NCBI GenBank assembly: GCA_023525715.1
Contig: CM042016.1
Span: forward strand, 63,543,382 to 63,607,381
DNA: 64,000 nucleotides
Direction: 5' to 3'
Origin: Cichorium intybus
Taxonomy: Eukaryota; Streptophyta; Magnoliopsida; Asterales; Asteraceae
Positions 1 through 10,965 of the stretch are shown piece by piece. Every line of letters begins with the position of its first letter. Position 1 is the stretch's first letter. Under the pieces are notes generated by a model. The model did no database searches. It saw only the letters and a program-made list of their open reading frames with translations, and was not told where the DNA came from. The translations under genes were made by a program, and so were the position numbers.

Positions 1-1222
1 TCTTGGTTGTGTCTTACATGCAACCCTCATGTTTTCCATTCAAGGAAAGCGGTTCAGATCATCCAATCCTGCTATGACTCACGGAGTGCAGTTATAGCAG
101 ACTCATTCTCAACTTTTGACGAGAGTGCTTTACTCAACCAGTCTCGCTTTGAATATGCGTACATCTCAATCTATGCTGTTTTCTTTTGATAATTCAATTA
201 CTCTCACTGGTTTATTAGGTCAGGTGTAAAATTAGTCAAATTATCACATAGACTGAGTCTTTCCCTTGTGTTCTCTTATTTGGAAGCAGCTGGGCTCACC
301 AATGCTTCCATGTAATTAGATTACACATCTGTACCAACTTAGCGTTTTACCACTAATCAGTATGTCACCTTTAGAAATATCAGATCTGATAACACTTTAT
401 GAAGGTGACCAATGCTAGTGGATTGCGAAGAGAAGACTATGTCAGGTTTAACAGGAATCTGATTCCCGGTTAAGTCCTAGTGTTAACTAAAGGTTCTTTC
501 ATTGGTTAGTCCTTGAACCTTTCAAGAATTACTCTTACTCCCACTGGTTCCTTAGATTAAGAGCTTCCTCTAAAGAAATACTCTCCTTTCAAAGGTTCTT
601 GCGGGATGACCAATAAAACGACACTACCCATCGCGTTTAGGTCAGTTATGAGGTTCAGACAAATGCTACATGACCCTAGACCCTCTTTGTGTACACGTAA
701 GGGATGAACCGTGCTTTACACTTCAGATGGTGTCTGTGCAACCTACTTAGTCTAAGATGTGTTCTTAAGTCTGTATATGCTTTTATGGTCTAACTGGTCG
801 AAATATCTTATTTGTCGAAACTAATTGGAAGTATATATGATATATCAGGGATCAAACCACTTCGACCAATGCTCAATTTTCTTCCTTAAGACATATTATA
901 CCAATTTAATGTTCTTTGAAAAAGAGGAAAAAAACTGTGAAACATTTTCTCAGTTCATAATTTAACTCAGATTTCAGCTTTGTTGATCTTATACTTAACT
1001 TTGAAGTCTTTGAACAATTCAAGGCTTCTTAACTATCGTTTAATCTGATAAGAAAAGTTATATTTTCCATACTCATTGGTAAATATCATGAAGTATAACT
1101 AGTTGTGTTTATTGGCAGATTTGGGCAGTTCACAAGAACTAATGTGTCCGTTGCCTCAAAATCTCAATATCTTTTACATCTCTATGTAAATTATGACTTT
1201 GTTAATTTAATCAAGATATGCA

Positions 1223-1390
1223 TTCGTCATGTGACTCTAAGTCAAATGATTCCAAAATCTTATCCCTTGGATCTTTGGGTTATGCGTCTCTTGTTGCAAT
1301 CGATTCAATTAAGAATCCATTCATCATATGACTCTAAGTCAAATGACTCCAAAGTCCCGTCCACTTGGACCTTTGGTTGATGCAATTCTT
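1223..1390. repeat. Two diverged tandem copies of a ~100 bp unit in D2
   Basis: Two copies begin with GACTCTAAGTCAAATGA and continue into a shared segment ending near a TTTGGTTGAT-like motif. The same unit occurs three times in element D at 56009-56260, so it belongs to the element's internal region. No coding potential is evident. Confidence 0.75.
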
Positions 1391-1779
1391 ATTAAATTTT
1401 ACTTTAACAATCATATAAACACAATTTATATATCCAACACATTTTGGATGTATCAACATTCGCATTATTACTATTTATGCTATCAACACATTCCTACAAC
1501 ATTGTAGGATAATATATACAACCATGTTTTAAAGAAAAGTCAATACTTTTATTAAATCAGAAAATATCCTCAAACAATGTAAAATATGAAAACAATATCA
1601 TATGCAACTACTGGCTAATAATGGAATAAAATATCTAACTAAACATCAAAACTGCACGAGCCTGTGATCCAATCCGAATATGTTCCTATGCATCAGTGTC
1701 CTGCATCCTACTGCATCCTACTGAGTCCCTGCATACGGAGCAAATGTGAGAAACACATCCTATATTAATGAATTAAGGA

Positions 1780-2620
1780 TCAAAAGTTTTGAGTTTTAGA
1801 TATACCTAAGTAGCCAAATGATTTGGCTTTAGAGCATCTTCCAATCTTTCTGTGACTGTATCCCACCCTGTGAATTCCCAGTTTGAGACATCTCAGAACT
1901 CGTCCGACAATTGACCTGGACCGTTTCTTGATGTGCCTCATCACCAGACTCAATCCCAAAGCAGTTGAATCAGTGGAACTATGTATCTCTATGAACGACT
2001 CGTATAAAGTCAACATCGAATGCATCTCCATGATAGTCTTGTACTGGTTTCCTTTCCTGTACATCTGGACAAACAAATCGTACCGGCTAGTCAGCGAGTA
2101 AAGTATGATATTAGCACTCAACTCCCGATCAATGGGATAACCAATTCTGCACAGGTCACTAATGTATCCGTCAATCTTGAGAACATGCAGACTGACACTA
2201 CTTCCTTCTTCTAGCTTGCACCCTTCAAGTTCTTTGAAGATCCTATGTGTTCCTTTTCAACCGGCTCTCGAAACCTTTCCTCAACCAGCTGTGCTAAGTC
2301 GCATGGCCCTAGAAACTCGAAATCCATGCGGATCTCGGGGTCAATGGTTAATAGCATGAGGCTACGAACTTCGTCGGACCCATCAATCAAGAATTCATTC
2401 TCATCACGAAGCTGTTGTCTGATGCCATGCCTAGGTAGAATGGGAAGCGGACACTCAATCAGATATGGCTTGCCTTCAAACCTCAGAAACAGTTTCCATT
2501 GGCGAAGCTATTCCACATAGTTTAGACTAGTGACCTTTTCCATATTCAACATATACTTTCTAAAGCTCCCAGAGATGGGTGATGGAGGGAAGGAGGAGAA
2601 TTGACACTAGCTTCAGACAT
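1780..2620 (-). pseudogene. Degraded copia-like gag protein of D2
   Basis: On the minus strand a protein begins MSEASVNS near 2620. With several frame changes it reads through a segment including KLFLRFEGKPYLIE and FEFLGPCDLAQLVEERF, then a cleaner stretch at 2121-1780 containing SRYDLFVQMYRKGNQYKT. The spacing of a start, an SLNYVEW-like motif and an LRFE motif resembles the N-terminus of copia B's gag (NYNDW...ALRFEHK). The equivalent region of D (57428-56640) has the same layout. I infer a diverged gag-type nucleocapsid protein. Stops and frameshifts in both copies make it a pseudogene here. No zinc knuckle was found. Confidence 0.5.
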
Positions 2621-3181
2621 CTTTAAAATCAGAATTCATTAGTTTAATTTAATCATATTAAATAATTACCCAATTATTATTTAACAAGGCTAGGACCCAA
2701 AATATCCCAACTATGGTGTGAAGAGGGATGTCGTAATCACAACATAATGGTTATTAAGGTAGATATACTTTTATCAATTTTAGTCTCTATGAAATTCCTA
2801 GATCTGTGAGATTCATTGACCGAGATCAACGACATGTTAATCTCGGTTGTGCTCATCTCAAAATTCACGACAGGGATGTCGTGGATCATGAATCAGACGG
2901 TGAATAGACTGTGCAGAACCCGCGTGATGCCCTGGCTCAATATGCGCTTGAGAATTGCGAGTGTCACATCATTCCCGACTACAACCCTAACTGACGTACC
3001 GGTTAACCACACAGCTCCGACAGCATATCATAGAGAGAATGTGTGTTTCTCATGGATAGCACATGGTTCACATTTTATTTTATTAAAGCGGGACTTCTGT
3101 TTTAATATTTCTAAGTTAGATATTTTTTAACTTGATGAACATTGCCATATCAAACCTTTTCGGTAACTCCACTATGAAAAC

Positions 3182-3847
3182 TGAAAGGTTTTCTGCAATC
3201 TATGAACTAATATTCCTAAATTCACATGCAACCTAGAAAATGATCTATGTTTTTCTACTATTGAACATATAACAAAACCGAAAATACCAACAATTAATTT
3301 CTAAAGAATTAAATAAGAAAAACCAACCTTTGATTTTCTTCTTGAAGCTAGTAGCACAAATGTCTTGCCTCAAATGAGATTACACCCAAGAGCAAGAGGA
3401 GGAGAACATAATTCCAGAGAGACAGAGTAACAATTGGCGCAGGTTTTAGGGTTCCCAAGAGGCTCCATTTATAGCCTCCAGGTGGTGACAGTCAAAACCC
3501 TAGAGGAGCCCAACTTTTGACAAGCCTTTTATTAAATGGATCAAGCCCCCTTAAACCCTAATTAGGGTTTCGTAACTATGGAGGCTCCCTCCATAATCTC
3601 GCCACCTTTAGGGCTCCCACTGGCCAGTCATTTATTCAAATGTAGTTTCTAATATATTATCACTTTAATATATTAATAAACTATTTATTTTATTTCTATT
3701 GATTTATTAAACATTTAATAAATCAACCTTTCTCTCTACTGAACTCTTTACCAAACCTCTGGCTATGACGGCAACCCAAATGAACTTTGCTTCTATTAAT
3801 AAGATAAATAAAAATTATAAGTCATGGCTTAGACACCTAATCCAAAA
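3182..3847 (-). repeat. 5' LTR of D2
   Basis: This is homologous to D's LTRs. Shared landmarks include a segment equivalent to TTGAAGCTAG, the run of ATTAATAAA-type sequence, and the outer end CTTAGACACCTAATCC, the reverse complement of the TGTTGGATTAGGTGTC LTR start. The terminal CA/TG bases are mutated on the outer side. The expected tRNA-iMet primer site just inside is not recognisable. A TATA-like TTTATAGCC (reverse strand GGCTATAAA) lies near 3468. Confidence 0.7.
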
Positions 3848-4559
3848 AAACGTGGCAGACAGTGAGGGGGGTAGACAATAAATGTCATTTAAAAACCATT
3901 TTCATTAGGATTCATAAGAATCCTCCTTCAAACCTTCGAACACATTTAAGTGGGTAAGCCTAGTCATGGTTTGACCAATTTTGTTGTTTTGATTTAAGTT
4001 CTAATAAATATAGATATTATTCTAAATATATTAAGGGTAAATTTTAAACAATTTAAAATTTATGTTTATCATAAGTAATTCTATTAAAACACCTTTTAAC
4101 AATTAATTAAACAACTTAAATTAAAATGTAACGTCCCATTTTTTTTTGAATAACCATCATATATTATAAATTCATAATTTAAAATACAATTTTCAGTTAT
4201 CCAAAAAGAAATCAAGTAGCAGAAGTCAACATCCCAAAAAACATATTATAAGTTTATATTAATAGAATTCATAAAATCCTTAAGTAAATCTCCATGGAAT
4301 GCGTGTCGGCAGTAGTCAAACTAGTGACTTCCCCTTGTCAACCCCAGAAGGTCCTGAAAAGATGAAAATCAACAACGGGTAAGAGGAAATGCATAGTGAG
4401 CCTACACTGCACTCACTCATTATAACAATCACATGCATACACATAGCACTTTTTAACATTAACAAACATAACTTAACATAATCATAATCATAACGTAAAG
4501 ATCATCACGTTATCCTAAACACATATCGTTAGTACCAACCCTTTCACACTGGTCACTTC

Positions 4560-4715
4560 TCTCCCCGGTGCTTCATGACCAGCTAGCCAAACCACTTCTC
4601 CTCCGGGTACTTCGTGGTCAGCTTTGTCCACTTCACCCCCGGTTCTTCATGGACATAACTTATATATGCATATATTGCCCACTTCACCCCCGGTTCTTCA
4701 TGGACAAAACATACA
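4560..4715. repeat. Short tandem/dispersed repeats inside T2
   Basis: Variants of a ~45-60 bp unit built on CACTTC then CCCCGGTTCTTCATGG occur at about 4555, 4600, 4625 and 4682. The last two are nearly identical. They lie inside the LTR and produce only spurious short ORFs. Confidence 0.65.
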
Positions 4716-5769
4716 TAACACATAATACATATAATATACAACCATTGAAAAGACATAAACATATAACACATAAAATATAACAACACATTACATGCACCGT
4801 TACTATAATAGGTAAGTCGGTGTAACTCACCTGTAGGTATATCAACGTATCAACACTTGTGTGCACTAGAATGACCACGCTCGGAACAACCTACACATAT
4901 TATTATATTTATTTTTAGTTTACCTCTTGACATATTTAATTAATAGATAACTTACGTCACATCAAGTACTTAGGTCGTTAAATGCCCAACACAATTTTAT
5001 TTATACTTAACATTTTATATTATAGTAGTTATTAACCACGAAAATGATAACTTGTATTTTAACGTTAACCGGGTTTATAAATTAATTAATAAAAATTATC
5101 ACCATTGGAATTAAAATACTAAAAGTAATCCATATATTTCTAATGTAGCGGTGGAATTGCTAATTCAACTTCATGAGATAAAATATGATCTCACTAATTT
5201 AAAACCATTCCAAACTTGTATTATAATTAGTTCATTATAATGTAGGTAATTTGCAATGAATTTTATTCTAAGTTCATGACTTATATATGGACTTGGATTA
5301 ATATCAACTAGTGGGGTGCCGTGCTATGCGCGACTTCTTGAGAACATATTTTTTCCTCATCGTAAGCAAGCGTTGATGCAATATGAAAATCCTTTGAAGC
5401 CTCTCCCATTGACCATGCATTGACCGTGCAATCCCACGTGCTTTCTAGCCTCTAGCAGAATCCGGTTTTATCTGCAAATCAAATAAACATTGTCAAATCA
5501 AGAATCAAACTTCTAGATTATAATTTACAAATACAAATTAATTTCCCAAGGAAAAATACAAAATTATATTTATACTTGCAGAGCAGTATCCGCATCCCAA
5601 ATGGCAGTACTTGGTTTTTTCATTTTGATATAAATCGTGGCTGTATGATTGTTTGGAAGACATTATAAAAGACGAATAGATTCAAAACTCAATGTTACCT
5701 CTAGTTGCATACATGATAGCTGAGGCAGGGTTTAAGAGAACAACCTCAGTTACATGCTTGATAGCTTCC

Positions 5770-6252
5770 TCTATTGTACTTGACACAACATATGTTTGCT
5801 TTCATATCAATGTTGATAGCACTTCATTCTTGCTTTATGCACCAAAGTTTTACCTGTGAGAAAATAGCAATGTACTTTAGATTTCATTAATATAAAATAA
5901 AAGTATGTTGCTATTTTATAGTACCTTACAATCATCACTACCCGACACAAGCATTCATGTTTCAATCCGTGAATAGTCAACACTCCAGACGTGTTTTTCG
6001 TGTTCTTCGTACTCCATCACACTCTGAATGTGAAAAATTAATAAAATAATTAGTTTAACTCTTATTAGAGGGGTAGGATTGTAATTTGTAAATAGCATCA
6101 AATTGTCTGTCGAGTGTTCACATCCCATATAGTTACTTTTCCTTCATAATCACTACGTGCGATATGATTCTTACTATGCTTGTTCCAACTCAAACAACTA
6201 AGCTTTGATTTAGTTGGCATTTCCACAACAGGGCAATGTACTTCTCAGCCAA
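5770..6252 (-). pseudogene. COP1: COP1 WD40 fragment, minus strand (several exons)
   Basis: COP1 is a RING/WD40 ubiquitin ligase substrate receptor that represses light signalling in the nucleus. Only part of its C-terminal WD40 propeller is present. Reading leftwards from 6252: an exon with VHCPVVEMPTKSKLSC and SDYEGKVTIWDVNTRQ (to about 6105); a second at about 6030-5938 with MEYEEHEKHVWSVDYSR, an in-frame stop, and VSGSDDCKV; a third at about 5850-5775 with KLWCIKQE, a stop, and NIDMKANICCVKYN, after which homology fades. Sequence between them looks intronic. Wording such as VVEMPTxSKLSCLSWNKH and MEYEEHEK fits COP1 better than the related SPA proteins. Stops and missing N-terminal domains make it non-functional. 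Confidence 0.8.
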
Positions 6253-6349
6253 CATTGTATCTAGGTACGAATTATGATCTCAATTATCAGTAAAAAATTA
6301 TAAGTACATTGCTATTACGGGTTTTAAGTAAAGTTCTAAAATTTGCATT

Positions 6350-6449
6350 ATGTGGTTTACAACAGCATTAAGTTTTGATCGTGATGATGAAATGTTTGCT
6401 ACCGCTGGCGTTTCAAGGCGTATAAAGATTTTTGACTTTTCAACCGTGA
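6350..6449 (+). pseudogene. COP1: COP1 WD40 exon fragment, plus strand
   Basis: The plus strand reads ALSFDRDDEMFATAGVSRR then IKIFDFSTV, which is the WD40 blade immediately before the VVEMPTKSK exon in COP1. It is followed by GTGAGT, a good splice donor. It should precede the minus-strand fragment at 6252-5770 in a normal gene, but here it lies on the opposite strand and the two diverge. This is a rearranged captured fragment. Confidence 0.8.
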
Positions 6450-6541
6450 GTTTATTTGTTTCATTTTTACATTTTTTTCTTCCCTTTATTTTTAAAGATA
6501 AGATTCTAGTAAAGATATTGGTGAAAAGCTCACTAACCTGA

Positions 6542-6898
6542 CCAGCAGGAACATTCAGATCACCTATCACCTTCACAACTTCAAAATACTCAAAAAAACT
6601 CAACATCATTTGCAACATTCCAGTTGCCATACTTACGCCTTAGTTGTACCACTTCAGTACTATATGGCCCAAACGCACCAACATAAAGGCCTGTATAAAA
6701 AACTAACCCATTTTAGCAAAAGGGTATTCTAGGCTTTTTGTTTTGTTGTAGAAAGAGCTTCACCATCAAATGGATCTAAATCCCCTCTGGATGTAATGCT
6801 CCGACTGAAATTCGTATGCTCTGACAATTTCTCTCGCTTTTTCGGCTGATTAACTGCAAAGTTGACAATTTCACGAATATCCCTCGAGACCTACACGT
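6542..6898 (-). pseudogene. EXECUTER gene fragment (two exons)
   Basis: EXECUTER1/2 are chloroplast proteins needed for singlet-oxygen signalling. The minus strand at 6896-6763 reads VSRDIREIVNFAVNQPKKRE and, after a short gap, ITSRGDLDPFDG, ending at a GTGAAG donor. After a short intron with a TTTTATACAG acceptor, the exon at 6687-6542 reads LYVGAFGPYSTEVVQLRR and then EYFEVVKVIGDLNVPAGQ before a GTTAGTG donor. One base inserted in a T run near 6595 shifts the frame. The GLYVGAFGPY...EVVQLRRKYG and GDLNVPAGQ signatures are typical of the family. I cannot say whether the source was EX1 or EX2. Only a small central part is present. Confidence 0.75.
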
Positions 6899-7359
6899 TT
6901 ATAGCTCCTTTTATAATCAAATGATAGAAGATATCTAATTATCAAGTTAGGAATTAAATGGATTATTATTAGTGAAGAGGAAATTATAATAATTACCAGG
7001 TAAGCGATCATTTATAAAAGGGTTTCTATGATGATCTAATGATTTTAGAAATCACAGGAGATAATTGGGTAATCAAGTAGAACTTAAGGTTCAATTGTTA
7101 ATTCAAGAAATTAATGAAGTTATCAGTAATTGTTATGAAGTTACAAAATTATGGTGAAATGGATTCTATTGATATTAAAACACATGTTTACAGCCTATAA
7201 TAGTCGTATAAGTAGATAATAAAACTGGTAATACCTGTAATGCCAATGCCAATGCCAGACTATAGCCTCCACCATTATCTTGCTCAAAAAAAAGTAGGTA
7301 CAACGTGAATTTTAAATAAAGATTGTTAATTGTACTAAAACAATATGATATAACGTATT

Positions 7360-7735
7360 GTCTTCTTTTTTCTGGATCGGATAAAATAGGCGACTTCCTT
7401 TAATAGTTCAGAGGCTTCAAGATTAGTAGCGTTTTTGTCAGGATGAAACCTGTATATGACCGATATCAACAAAATTCACACCGAATTCGCGTAATTGTGA
7501 AGAAATACAAGTCAATAAGTCATTTAATACATCAAATATGTAATCTAATTAATCGCTAAGAAATTTCAAGAACTACGAAAATAACAATTCAATGCATATG
7601 AGTAATAACCTTAAAAGAACGTAAGAAAAGTGATAGAGAATGGATGAACTAACTTGAGAGCAAGTTTTCTGTAAGCAGATCGAAAAGGATAATCAAGAGA
7701 AGAAGAGGGAATTTCTAAGCCTTCAGTAACAGGGT
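7360..7735 (-). pseudogene. DnaJ (J-domain) gene fragment, two exons
   Basis: The minus-strand first exon ends at about 7653 with RSAYRKLALK, then a GTTAGT donor. An intron runs to a TATACAG acceptor near 7447. The second exon reads FHPDKNATNLEASELLKEVA. The HPD triad, required to stimulate Hsp70 ATPase, is intact. The region after KEVA is shifted relative to the usual SYNILSDPEKRR. The part upstream of RSAYRKL does not look like a normal helix I, so the exon is partial or chimeric. It is a captured fragment with no full J-domain chaperone. Confidence 0.7.
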
Positions 7736-7839
7736 TTTATTGATTTCTAGAAGCAGCGGAAACAACTAAAACCCTAGTTTCGAAATCCAACAAAATCAAA
7801 CGAAAATCTCCGTTATTCGCGACGATTGAAGAGAGAAAA

Positions 7840-8560
7840 TTAACGGTTCGATGTTGTGCAGACGACGGTGTATAATCGGGAATTTGATCTCCAGTCGACC
7901 ATTAGCATTGTTTGAGCATCGACATCGACATCGACATCGACAGTGAAGAGTTCAGGAGCGGACCGACTTTGTTGCTGAAATTGGAAGCACCGGCATAGGA
8001 GACACGCACAGTCACACCTCGATGGACAATGATCAGAATTCATAACCACCTAACCGGTTCGTTTTCCAGCAGAGGTGCAGCAGAGGAGCGGAGGAGCAAA
8101 CGGTGGTGGCCAATCTCAATTTGAATCGCATAAAGACGCAATATCAACAAAGTGTGGAGCGGCGATGCAACATCAATTGAGGAGGATGTGTGAGAGTGGA
8201 GAGGAAGGAAGCGGTGGATGTCGGGTCAACCTCATCCAAACCCGAAATACACGACCCGAATCCAACAAAAAACCCGCGCGTCACAAATGGGAAAAAAAAC
8301 GTACACCCATGACCAAAATGACACAAATTGATTAATAGATAAATTGAAAACAGGGTATCATGGTCCAAGGGTACCGTCTACAAAAGAGAACCCTTTATTC
8401 CCATTGCTATTAAGTATTATCCCAAAAGAAAATTCATAAATATCAACACTAAAACGATATGTTCAAGTGCGCAAAACTGAAAATCTCTTAGCGTATAATC
8501 AAGCTACGACTGAAACAGACACCATCACTCACAACGCCACCGTTGGTGGTTTAGCAATGA
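7840..8560. other. Gene-poor 5' region of the Helitron block
   Basis: Upstream of the DnaJ fragment there is moderately GC-rich sequence resembling a plant 5' untranslated region, including four CGACAT units at 7919-7942. Short ORFs on both strands (7840-8049, 8075-8368) have low-complexity, non-conserved translations. The Helitron 5' end should lie in or near this stretch. I see no gene. Confidence 0.4.
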
Positions 8561-9568
8561 CCTAGACTGTCAGTCGGCAGCTTGCGGCTGCCGGCGTGGT
8601 TTCCGACTGAACGGAAGAAAAGAAACGGGAAACATGACTCAATCGCTGCATTAGAACGCGAAACAAGGAACATACACTGTTGGAGCAAGTCACAACCGCA
8701 ACCACCCTCAGACGGTGGTTCTAGGCGGCGACAGGACTGGACAATCCGGCAGCCAAGGGCTGACGACGACAGGGACGATGGCGGGACAGCAAGTCGGGAA
8801 AGAAGAATAAGGGAAAGCAAATGGCCAAGAGAAATTTACCCACTTCAGGAGCTTCCTGCAAGTCTGCAACCTCCTTGCCACCAAACGCCACCACCCTCTC
8901 CCACCTGCTACGTCCGATCCCCACCGCAGTCTTCACCCTCGACAGTCCTTGATCCTGCAGTATCTCTTTTGCTGTCGATCTCTTTTTTTCACGGCTAGGA
9001 GGGAAACAACACCAGGGGAATATTGGATGCGTTGAGCTCTAACTTATATTAAACAATTATAAGGTTTGAAGGAGAAAACGTTCGATGGGCTTTAAAGGTT
9101 GAAGGAGGAGCATCGGCTCTCCTACCAGGCCGGCATGAAAATTGAATCGCAAGGGGAGTCGAACAAAAGGCTTCCAATGAGCGTTGATATCGATTACGAG
9201 CGTTAAACGGAACTTGGTTTTATTGAGGTTTAATTGATTAATAAATGTGAGTTATAGGTTTTTAATTAGAAACCAGTTTCAAACTTCCCGATCATACGTC
9301 TGTTTCAAAATAGAGTTTTCAAGTTTTGCAACTTAAACTCAATACTTTTCATAATTGACATAATTAACCCCTCATAACAAATATCACTTATTTAATTTCG
9401 TTTCATGACATTTTAGGTCCCTTGTCATAGTTATATTTCTTTTTAATCGCTAGATAATTGCCCGAATTATTATTATCACTATTACTATTTAATTTTATTC
9501 TTTTATTATTTATTACTTTTTTAATTTAATGAACGCGTTAAAAAATCGAAACGAAACTGAGCGTTACA
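8560..9568. other. LTR T2 right part; no gene supported
   Basis: A GC-richer stretch at 8580-9000 opens a 138-codon frame on the plus strand and shorter frames on the minus strand. Their translations are basic and proline/arginine-rich without a known domain. From 9240 on, AT-rich sequence with ATTATT runs leads to the LTR end GCGTTACA. A comparable ATTATT run precedes the T1 end, so I treat the whole stretch as LTR sequence. Confidence 0.45.
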
Positions 9569-9841
9569 TAAAAGAAGCAGTTTAAGGCAGCTATGCAAGT
9601 TAGGAAACTTGCAAGGCAACCAAGGGTTTGTGAAACCCTGGTTGCGAAAACCATGTGGAGGGTTTCTAATCCCTCCAAAATGTCGACTAACAGGTTTCTA
9701 GGGGCACAAATCAGGCAAAATTCATAACATGCAATTTTCATGATTTTTCTAGCAAAAACCTATGATTATCGAAATTTTCAGTAGGTAAAAGCAATAATAT
9801 TCAGGTTTTTGATCTAATGTGCATGCAACCTAAGAACAATG

Positions 9842-9853
9842 GCTCTGATACCA
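9842..9853 (-). other. Primer-binding site of element G (tRNA-iMet type)
   Basis: The minus-strand sequence TGGTATCAGAGC follows the LTR end after one base. This is the usual initiator-methionine tRNA complement used by plant copia elements and it fixes the orientation of G. Confidence 0.85.
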
Positions 9854-9854
9854 T

Positions 9855-10546
9855 TGTTGGAATTTATATAGATTAACACTAATCATACAAGCAGCGGAAG
9901 ACAAAACATATTAAATCCCATAAACTGAGCAAGATCATAACATGTTCATAACAAGATCATATGTTCATAACAACTAAACCAAAAAAACATGAAAATCGAT
10001 CATACCTGTGGTTAGATGTTAAGGATCCAAACCAGAATCCCTCTATTGATTCACACCCAAGGACACCAGAAGAACAAGCAGACAGAAACTTCCAAGCCTT
10101 GTGGAAATCGATCCAGAAACCCTTGGAGGGTTAGAGGAAATGGACAAAGAGGGAGAGGGGGAGGGTTTCTAGGAGGTGGCGGCACCTCTAGGGTTTTGGG
10201 ATGCCTTAGGGTTTTACCCTAAGGCCTTTATTTATAGTGCATGGGCTCCTAGGGTTACAAACTTAGGAGCCTTTTGGCAGCTGCATCCCTTGGACTTGTT
10301 CTATTAATTAATTACAATCCAACCCTTTATATAATTCTTATAAATTAATTTACCAATTAATTTATCGATTAATTCTTGATCTAGTTTCTGATTAATTAAT
10401 TTATCAATTAATTAGTAAATTGATTAATCCTCTTTATTTCTGCTACTGCTACTGTTTATTTTATTGGGCCGTGAGGGCAACCTAAATAGGACACTGCTAT
10501 TATTAGAAACATCACCATAGTTGATGACTTGGACATATATCTAACA
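9855..10546 (-). repeat. LTR of copia element G, with TATA box
   Basis: The minus strand begins TGTTAGATATATGTCC and ends TTCCAACA, followed by a primer-binding site. A promoter-like TATAAATAAAGGCC (minus) lies at about 10224-10238. The plus strand shows a first-exon-like A/G-rich segment at 10070-10170 that gives a short spurious ORF. No matching TSD was found because the element is truncated. Confidence 0.75.
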
Positions 10547-10844
10547 GCTGTAACCCTAAAGTTTCAATCAAAATTTTCCTTATTTTTTTAAAATAGAAAT
10601 TATAAATCGAATTTAGAAATATCATTAAAATTCATCTGCCATTCAATCAGAGTGAACACATGTCCCAAAACCATTTAAAAAATCCAATAATAAAAATGTC
10701 AAAATCATGAGATGCAATGTCGTCACGTCGGGCCCTTCCCCTTATCACCTAAAGTACCTAAAATGTTTCAAAGTAAATGGGTAAACCCAAAGCTTAAAGA
10801 GTTCCCCAAATACCATACATGCAACACAGATCACAATGAGTATC

Positions 10845-10965
10845 GGGATGGCTCGATCGTACCCTTATGGGACACGACATCATCCTACCCATATAACATC
10901 ACATAGTTGGGACACGACACAGTCCTACCCTATCAAGAGACGACACTATCCTACCCTCGATCACA
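10845..10965. repeat. Short repeats in T3
   Basis: Three imperfect copies of a unit containing GGGACACGACA or AGACGACAC and then TCCTACCC occur at about 10866, 10910 and 10938. Confidence 0.6.

Larger units (their letters stand above)
1..3847 (-). mobile_element. D2: 5' part of a minus-strand copia-like element, cut by the left edge
   Basis: The block reads right to left: 5' LTR (3182-3847), leader, degraded gag-like region (about 2620-1780), then non-coding internal sequence that runs off the window. It parallels the complete element D: for example the stretch around 2690-2810 closely matches 57490-57610, and position 1 corresponds to about 54850 in D. No protease, integrase or reverse transcriptase is visible. 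Its 3' LTR and left TSD lie outside the window. I infer a non-autonomous element of the same family as D. Confidence 0.75.
5308..8500 (-). mobile_element. Probable non-autonomous Helitron carrying host gene fragments (right end approximate)
   Basis: At 5308 the plus strand reads A|CTAGTGGGGTGCCGTG. On the minus strand this is a GC-rich imperfect hairpin followed by CCCCACTAG and then T, which matches the 3' terminus (hairpin plus CTRR, inserted between A and T) of plant Helitrons. Within the following 3 kb are exon fragments of three unrelated host genes on both strands, some with recognisable splice sites. The minus-strand 5' TC end could not be pinned; it should lie somewhere about 7800-8560. 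No Rep/helicase is present. Confidence 0.5.
4127..9568. repeat. T2: solo LTR of a gypsy-like family, split by a Helitron; TSD TAAAA
   Basis: The left end is TGTAACGTCCC at 4127 and the right end is GCGTTACA at 9568. The flanking pentamers 4122-4126 and 9569-9573 are both TAAAA. Between them lie 4127-5307 and roughly 8500-9568 of LTR-like DNA, with the Helitron block between. The class resembles T1 (TGTAACGTCC start) and has an AACGGGTAAG-type segment near 4373 that also appears in T1 and T3. I infer a chromovirus-like gypsy LTR, but the lineage is not proven from the sequence. Short repeats near 4600-4710 contain CACTTC/TCCCCGG/TTCTTCATGG units. Confidence 0.65.
3848..10546 (-). mobile_element. 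G: truncated minus-strand copia element (LTR plus leader), split by solo LTR T2
   Basis: The LTR lies at 9855-10546 and the primer site at 9842-9853. Leftwards comes leader sequence to 9574, which would resume at 4126 after the T2 insertion and run to about 3848, where D2 begins. No gag or pol is visible, so this is only the 5' end of an element. That 3848-4126 belongs to G rests on the T2 target-site duplication, so it is inferred from context rather than from homology. Confidence 0.5.

Noticed and set aside
5770..6449. SPA-family WD40 gene
   Set aside because: VVEMPTKSKLSC, MEYEEHEK and FDRDDEMFATAGVSRR agree with COP1 rather than SPA.
6298..6630. 110-codon minus-strand ORF as an intact gene
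   Set aside because: It is part of an EXECUTER exon in one frame followed by intron and the antisense of a COP1 exon.
8582..8998. 138-codon plus-strand ORF
   Set aside because: No domain; GC-rich LTR-like DNA with open frames on both strands.
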